Of a stretch of DNA of 64,000 nucleotides, positions 59,886 through 64,000 are shown piece after piece. Position numbers and translations under genes: made by a program. Source of the DNA: Cytobacillus kochii (GTDB lineage Bacteria > Bacillota > Bacilli > Bacillales > Cytobacillaceae); contig NZ_JAIVAM010000013.1 of NCBI RefSeq assembly GCF_020171845.1, forward strand, positions 62,001-126,000, given 5' to 3'. Under the pieces are notes generated by a model that saw only the letters and a program-made list of their open reading frames with translations, did not search any database and was not told the origin of the DNA. Position 1 is the first letter of the stretch. Each line of letters begins with the position of its first letter.

Positions 59886-61484
59886 ATGAAAGATTCTTTG
59901 CAAGCATATGGTACAAAGGTGAGAACGTTCTGGGATGCGAAAACAAAGGGGCAAAAGGCTCTAATAATCGGTGCTCCGTTATTATTAATCATTGGTATTA
60001 GTATCATTGTTTTTCTTTCGACCAGAACCACCTTAGTCCCACTATATAGTAACCTGACACCCTCAGAAACAGGCAGTATAAAAGAAAATTTAGATGCTAA
60101 GGGGATTAAGTCAGAAATCGTTGAAGGTGGTACAGCTATTAAAGTACCAGAAGAACAAGTAGATAGCCTCATGGTAGAGCTAGCTGCAGAAGGTATCCCA
60201 GATAGCGGTAATATTGATTACTCATTTTTTAGTCAAAATGCTGGGATCGGGATGACGGAAAATGAATTTGACGTGATGAAACTAGATGCGATGCAGTCTG
60301 AATTAGCAGAGTTAATGAAAGGTATTGATGGTATTAACAACGCTAAAGTCATGATAAACATGCCTGAATCTGGTGTGTTTTTAAATGAAACAGAGGAACA
60401 AGCATCGGCGTCTATCGTTTTAAACACGGATCCAGGTTATAAATTCGAAAATCAACAAATCCAAGCACTCTATCATTTAGTGTCTAAAAGTGTACCTAAT
60501 TTACCTACTGATAATATCGTCATAACTAATCAAAACTTTGAGTACTTTGACTTGAAAAACAGTGAAGAATTTTCGACAGGCAATCAATTTGCCGTACAAC
60601 ATGAAATAAAAAAAGAAATCGAAAAGGATATCCAACGTCAAGTGCAAACGATGCTAGCTACCTTAATGGGTCAAGAAAAAGTAGTGGTGTCTGTTACAGC
60701 AGATGTCGATTTTACACAAGAGAATAGAGAAGAAAATCTTGTCGAACCAGTAGATGAAGAGAATATGGAAGGAATAGCCATTAGTGCACAAAAGCTAACA
60801 GAAACCTTTACAGGGAATGGAGATACAGAAGGGGGTATCCCGCAAAGTGAAGATGGTGCGGATGCACTCGGCTCTTCTTATGTTGAAGGTTCAAATAGCA
60901 ACGGCGATTATGAAAAAATAGAAGAAACAATTAATAATGAAGTAAACAGAATAAGAAAAGAAATTGTTGAAAGCCCGTATAAAGTTAGGGATTTGGGCAT
61001 TCAAGTAATGGTGGAACCACCTGATGCTAATAATCCAAATTCATTGCCACAAGATCGAATTAATGATATTACGCAAATCTTATCAACCATTATCCGTACA
61101 TCTATCGATAAAGATACATTGGATGAAACGTTAACTGATGAAGAGCTACAAAATAAAATAGCTGTCTCCGTTCAAGAGTTCAATGGAAAAGTTGAGTTTC
61201 CAAATGAAGAAGCAGCAACGATTCCTTGGTGGATATATTTGGTTGTCGGATTACTATTATTAGTAATTATATTATTACTATGGTTATTTTTACGTAATAA
61301 AAAAGAGAAAGAAGAAGAGATTGTAGAGTATGAAGTGGAAGAGCAATTAAATGATTCTATACCTGATGTACATCAGGAAAAGGAAACAGAGGCAAGCATC
61401 CGAATCAAGCAATTAGAGAAGCTAGCTAAAGAGAAACCGGAAGACTTTGCCAAGCTCCTAAGAACATGGATTACGGAAGATTAG
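59886..61484 (+). CDS. fliF: Flagellar MS-ring protein FliF
   Basis: A 532-residue membrane-ring protein. Membrane segment 1 lies at about 24-44 (ALIIGAPLLLIIGISIIVF) and segment 2 at about 440-462 (WWIYLVVGLLLLVIILLLW). The periplasmic part has VPEEQVDSLMVELA, SIVLNTDPGYKFENQQI and acidic stretches. The cytoplasmic tail, LRTWITED at its end, is the FliG-binding motif. Its stop overlaps the region of the fliG ribosome site. Confidence 0.95.
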   Translation: MKDSLQAYGTKVRTFWDAKTKGQKALIIGAPLLLIIGISIIVFLSTRTTLVPLYSNLTPSETGSIKENLDAKGIKSEIVEGGTAIKVPEEQVDSLMVELAAEGIPDSGNIDYSFFSQNAGIGMTENEFDVMKLDAMQSELAELMKGIDGINNAKVMINMPESGVFLNETEEQASASIVLNTDPGYKFENQQIQALYHLVSKSVPNLPTDNIVITNQNFEYFDLKNSEEFSTGNQFAVQHEIKKEIEKDIQRQVQTMLATLMGQEKVVVSVTADVDFTQENREENLVEPVDEENMEGIAISAQKLTETFTGNGDTEGGIPQSEDGADALGSSYVEGSNSNGDYEKIEETINNEVNRIRKEIVESPYKVRDLGIQVMVEPPDANNPNSLPQDRINDITQILSTIIRTSIDKDTLDETLTDEELQNKIAVSVQEFNGKVEFPNEEAATIPWWIYLVVGLLLLVIILLLWLFLRNKKEKEEEIVEYEVEEQLNDSIPDVHQEKETEASIRIKQLEKLAKEKPEDFAKLLRTWITED

Positions 61485-61498
61485 GAGGCCAGTCAAGC

Positions 61499-62512
61499 GT
61501 GAAAAGGGAGAAGAAAAATCTTTCAGGACGGCAAAAAGCAGCCATTTTATTAATATCTTTAGGTCCAGATATTGCTTCTAATGTGTATAAGCATTTAAGT
61601 GAAGAAGAGATTGAAAAGTTGACTTTAGAAATATCCGGTGTAAGAAAAGTAGACACTGAGGCAAAAGAAGATGTGCTAGATGAATTTCATCAAATCGCTC
61701 TTGCTCAAGATTACATTGCGCAAGGGGGGATCGGATACGCGAAGACTGTGCTCGAAAAGGCATTAGGAAACGAACAAGCAACAGCGATAATAAATCGTTT
61801 AACTTCGTCGCTTCAAGTGAGACCATTCGATTTTGCCAGAAAAGCTGACCCAACACAAATATTGAATTTTATTCAGAATGAACATCCGCAAACCATTGCG
61901 TTAATTCTTTCTTATTTAGAACCACAGCAGGCTGGTCAAATACTGTCGGAATTACCTCAAAATACGCAAGCAGATATTGCTAGAAGAATCGCAGTAATGG
62001 ACGGCACTTCTCCTGAAATTATTAATGAGGTCGAACAGATTTTAGAAAGAAAGCTGTCCGCTACTGTTACACAAGATTATACGCAAACTGGTGGAGTTGA
62101 GTCTGTAGTAGAAGTGCTCAATGGAGTGGATCGCTCAACTGAACGTACGATTCTTGATGCATTAGAAATTCAAGATCCAGATTTAGCTGAAGAAATAAAG
62201 AAAAGAATGTTTGTGTTTGAGGATATTGTTACGCTTGATAATAAAGCGATTCAACGAGTGATAAGAGATTGTGCAAGTGAAGATCTTATGCTTTCTTTGA
62301 AAGTGTCTAGTGAAGAAGTAAAAGAGATTATTTATAAAAATATGTCACAGCGTACTGTGGATACATTTAAAGAGGAAATGGAATTTTTAGGACCAGTTCG
62401 ACTTCGAGAAGTCGAAGAAGCACAATCAAGAATTGTCGCAATTGTACGCAGACTGGAAGAAGCTGGGGAGATCATCGTCGCCAGAGGCGGAGGGGATGAT
62501 ATTATTGTCTAG
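61499..62512 (+). CDS. fliG: Flagellar motor switch protein FliG
   Basis: A 337-residue rotor protein transmitting torque from MotA. LSGRQKAAILLISLGPD opens the FliF-binding domain; NEHPQTIALILSYLEP is the EHPQ motif of the middle domain; the C-terminal torque helix has charged residues around LKVSSEEVKEIIYKNMS and LGPVRLREVEEAQ. The GTG at 61499 follows TTAGGAGG and gives the usual length; the open frame starts inside fliF. Confidence 0.95.
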   Translation: MKREKKNLSGRQKAAILLISLGPDIASNVYKHLSEEEIEKLTLEISGVRKVDTEAKEDVLDEFHQIALAQDYIAQGGIGYAKTVLEKALGNEQATAIINRLTSSLQVRPFDFARKADPTQILNFIQNEHPQTIALILSYLEPQQAGQILSELPQNTQADIARRIAVMDGTSPEIINEVEQILERKLSATVTQDYTQTGGVESVVEVLNGVDRSTERTILDALEIQDPDLAEEIKKRMFVFEDIVTLDNKAIQRVIRDCASEDLMLSLKVSSEEVKEIIYKNMSQRTVDTFKEEMEFLGPVRLREVEEAQSRIVAIVRRLEEAGEIIVARGGGDDIIV

Positions 62513-63272
62513 GTTATTTAAACATTCTTCTCACGATTACTTAAGTGAAGAGGAGCAAATAACAATCTCTATTCGGCCGATGTTTAAACAATCAGAGGAT
62601 CATCCATCACAGCAGATGTCTGCCTATTATGACCAGGTGATTAATGAAGCAGAGAAGAGAGCGGAGGAAATTATTCAATCAGCAAATCAGCATGCTGATC
62701 GCATATATCAAACAGTTCAAGAAGAAAAGGAAAAGGCAAAAGAAGAACAAGAATTGGTACGTAAAGAGGCATATGAAGAAGGTTATCTCACCGGGATGAG
62801 TAAGGGTAAAGAAGATGGATTTAACTCATATTCATCTAGATTAGCAGAAGTAAAAGAGATAATTAATGCAGCAAAAACTGATTATGAAGAAACTATTCAG
62901 TCAGCGGACCGAACGATATTAAAAATTAGTATGAATGTAGCAGAGAAAATCATTGCAACGGAATTAACTCATCATACGGAGCACTATCAATCTTATGTAA
63001 AAAACGCATTAAAAGAAGCCAAGCATTACAAAAACATTAAACTTATTGTTCATCCTGATAAATATCTAGAGTTATTAAGCTATAAGGATGAACTAAAGGC
63101 AATGTTACCAGTTGAAGCTGGCCTATATATCCTTCCCGATGAAGAACTTTCTGTAGTAGATTGTGTGATTGATTCAGATAATGGTCGAATTGATGCCACG
63201 TGTAAAAGCCAAATAGACGAGATCAAAGAAAGACTATCAGAATGGTTGGAGACCCATCATGAACTTGGATAA
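62505..63272 (+). CDS. fliH: Flagellar export ATPase regulator FliH
   Basis: A protein of about 255 residues binding and restraining FliI. The N-terminal part is acidic; a coiled-coil middle (EKRAEEIIQSANQHADRIY, EEKEKAKEEQELV) is followed by EEGYLTGMSKGKEDG and a C-terminal FliH/YscL domain with ISMNVAEKIIATEL. I choose TTG at 62505 with GGAGGGG nine bases upstream; it overlaps the fliG end by eight bases and gives LSRLFKHSS. Its end overlaps the fliI start. Confidence 0.88.
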   Translation: MSRLFKHSSHDYLSEEEQITISIRPMFKQSEDHPSQQMSAYYDQVINEAEKRAEEIIQSANQHADRIYQTVQEEKEKAKEEQELVRKEAYEEGYLTGMSKGKEDGFNSYSSRLAEVKEIINAAKTDYEETIQSADRTILKISMNVAEKIIATELTHHTEHYQSYVKNALKEAKHYKNIKLIVHPDKYLELLSYKDELKAMLPVEAGLYILPDEELSVVDCVIDSDNGRIDATCKSQIDEIKERLSEWLETHHELG

Positions 63273-64000
63273 GTTATTAGAGGAAATCCATGTCACAGAT
63301 AGTTTCAAAAAATACGGGAGAGTCAAGAGAGTTGTTGGCCTAATGATCGAATCTCAAGGGCCGGTTAGTTCCATTGGTGATGTTTGCTATATTCATGTAC
63401 AAGGTAAGAAGAGCAGGAAGATACGTGCAGAAGTGGTCGGATTTAAAGATGAGAATATTATTCTTATGCCGTATACAACGGTTACTGATATATCGCCTGG
63501 GAGTTTAGTAGAAACAACAGGAAAACCGTTAGAAATTAAAGTTGGGACTTCTCTTGTAGGGAATGTCCTTGATTCCTTGGGACAACCATTAGACGGGTCT
63601 CTACTTCCAAAAGGTTTAAGAGAGGTGCCAACAGAACAAGAGCCACCAAATCCCCTATTGCGACCACCCATTAGTGAACCAATTGAAGTAGGCGTTAGGT
63701 TGATTGATAGTTTACTAACAGTTGGTAATGGCCAAAGAGTGGGGATTTTTGCAGGTAGTGGTGTTGGTAAAAGCACCCTACTCGGCATGATTGCCAGAAA
63801 TACAAAAGCAGACATTAATGTTATTGCTTTAATTGGTGAAAGAGGAAGAGAAGTCCGTGAGTTTATCGAGAGAGATCTTGGTCCTGAAGGATTAAAACGT
63901 TCAATTGTCATTGTAGCTACCTCTGATCAACCGCCATTAATGAGAATAAAAGGGGCCTATACTGCGACAGCCATTGCAGAATACTTTCGTGGCAAAGGTA
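63259..64000 (+). CDS. fliI: Flagellum-specific export ATPase FliI (3' end outside window)
   Basis: The first 247 codons of FliI, open to the window end. It starts at ATG 63259 (GGAG upstream), overlapping fliH by 14 bases. VVGLMIESQGP opens the F1-ATPase-like fold; GNVLDSLGQPLDG and VGVRLIDSLLTVGNGQRVGIF follow; the Walker A is GSGVGKSTLLGMIA; then ALIGERGREVREFIE. It powers loading of flagellar type III export substrates. The catalytic C-terminal half is not seen. Confidence 0.95.
   Translation, partial: MNLDKLLEEIHVTDSFKKYGRVKRVVGLMIESQGPVSSIGDVCYIHVQGKKSRKIRAEVVGFKDENIILMPYTTVTDISPGSLVETTGKPLEIKVGTSLVGNVLDSLGQPLDGSLLPKGLREVPTEQEPPNPLLRPPISEPIEVGVRLIDSLLTVGNGQRVGIFAGSGVGKSTLLGMIARNTKADINVIALIGERGREVREFIERDLGPEGLKRSIVIVATSDQPPLMRIKGAYTATAIAEYFRGKG

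Noticed and set aside
63393..63911. Minus-strand frame of 172 codons opposite fliI
   Set aside because: fliI on the plus strand has all ATPase motifs here, so the antisense frame is a shadow.

Overview
The window is a low-GC chromosomal segment from a spore-forming, flagellated member of the Bacillaceae (Firmicutes). Its gene order is that of the Bacillus subtilis rqcH(yloA)-to-fliI region almost gene for gene. Spore formation is supported by an intact spoVM, motility by the start of the fla/che operon, and Gram-positive lineage by codY, fapR, prkC/prpC and the smc-ftsY-ylxM-ffh block. Genus cannot be fixed by eye. No tRNA, rRNA, CRISPR array, prophage or insertion sequence was seen.

Layout. 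1-2.35 kb is accessory: a truncated GAF-type regulator on the minus strand diverges from two tandem short-chain dehydrogenases. 2.4-4.1 kb is rqcH on the minus strand. 4.4-22.3 kb runs plus-strand: a Ca-type P-ATPase, yloC, remA, gmk, rpoZ, coaBC, priA, def, fmt, rsmB, rlmN, prpC, prkC, rsgA, rpe, thiN, spoVM. rpmB is inverted at 22.4 kb. 23-25 kb holds yloU and fakA; 25.3-31.2 kb holds recG and the lipid operon fapR-plsX-fabD-fabG-acpP. 31.5-38.9 kb holds rnc, smc, ftsY, ylxM and ffh. 39-46.7 kb holds rpsP, khpA, ylqD, rimM, trmD, rplS, signal peptidase, rbgA, rnhB and the ylqG-ylqH pair. 46.9-50 kb holds sucC, sucD and dprA; 50.3-58.3 kb topA, trmFO, xerC, hslV, hslU and codY; 58.7-64 kb flgB, flgC, fliE, fliF, fliG, fliH and a truncated fliI.

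How the genes work together. Several blocks serve ribosome and RNA maturation (rsgA, rbgA, rimM, trmD, rlmN, rsmB, rnc, trmFO, ribosomal proteins S16, L19, L28). Others serve co-translational targeting (ftsY, ffh, ylxM, signal peptidase), fatty-acid and phospholipid initiation under FapR, cell-wall-linked Ser/Thr phosphorylation (prkC/prpC), ribosome rescue (rqcH), chromosome maintenance (smc, topA, xerC, recG, priA, dprA) and flagellar basal-body and export-ATPase assembly.

The conserved core offers little outright novelty. The most interesting items are: an orphan FliK-like/FlhB-C-terminal-like pair (ylqG-ylqH) outside the flagellar operon; structured non-coding stretches before rnc, trmFO, the P-ATPase and yloC; a perfect palindrome at the ylxM-ffh promoter; a CodY-like box before dprA; and the regulator plus double-SDR module at the left edge. 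Functions come from recognised motifs and conserved gene order. Start codons were adjusted using ribosome binding sites and remembered B. subtilis homologues. All regulatory-site calls are by-eye and should be treated as candidates.
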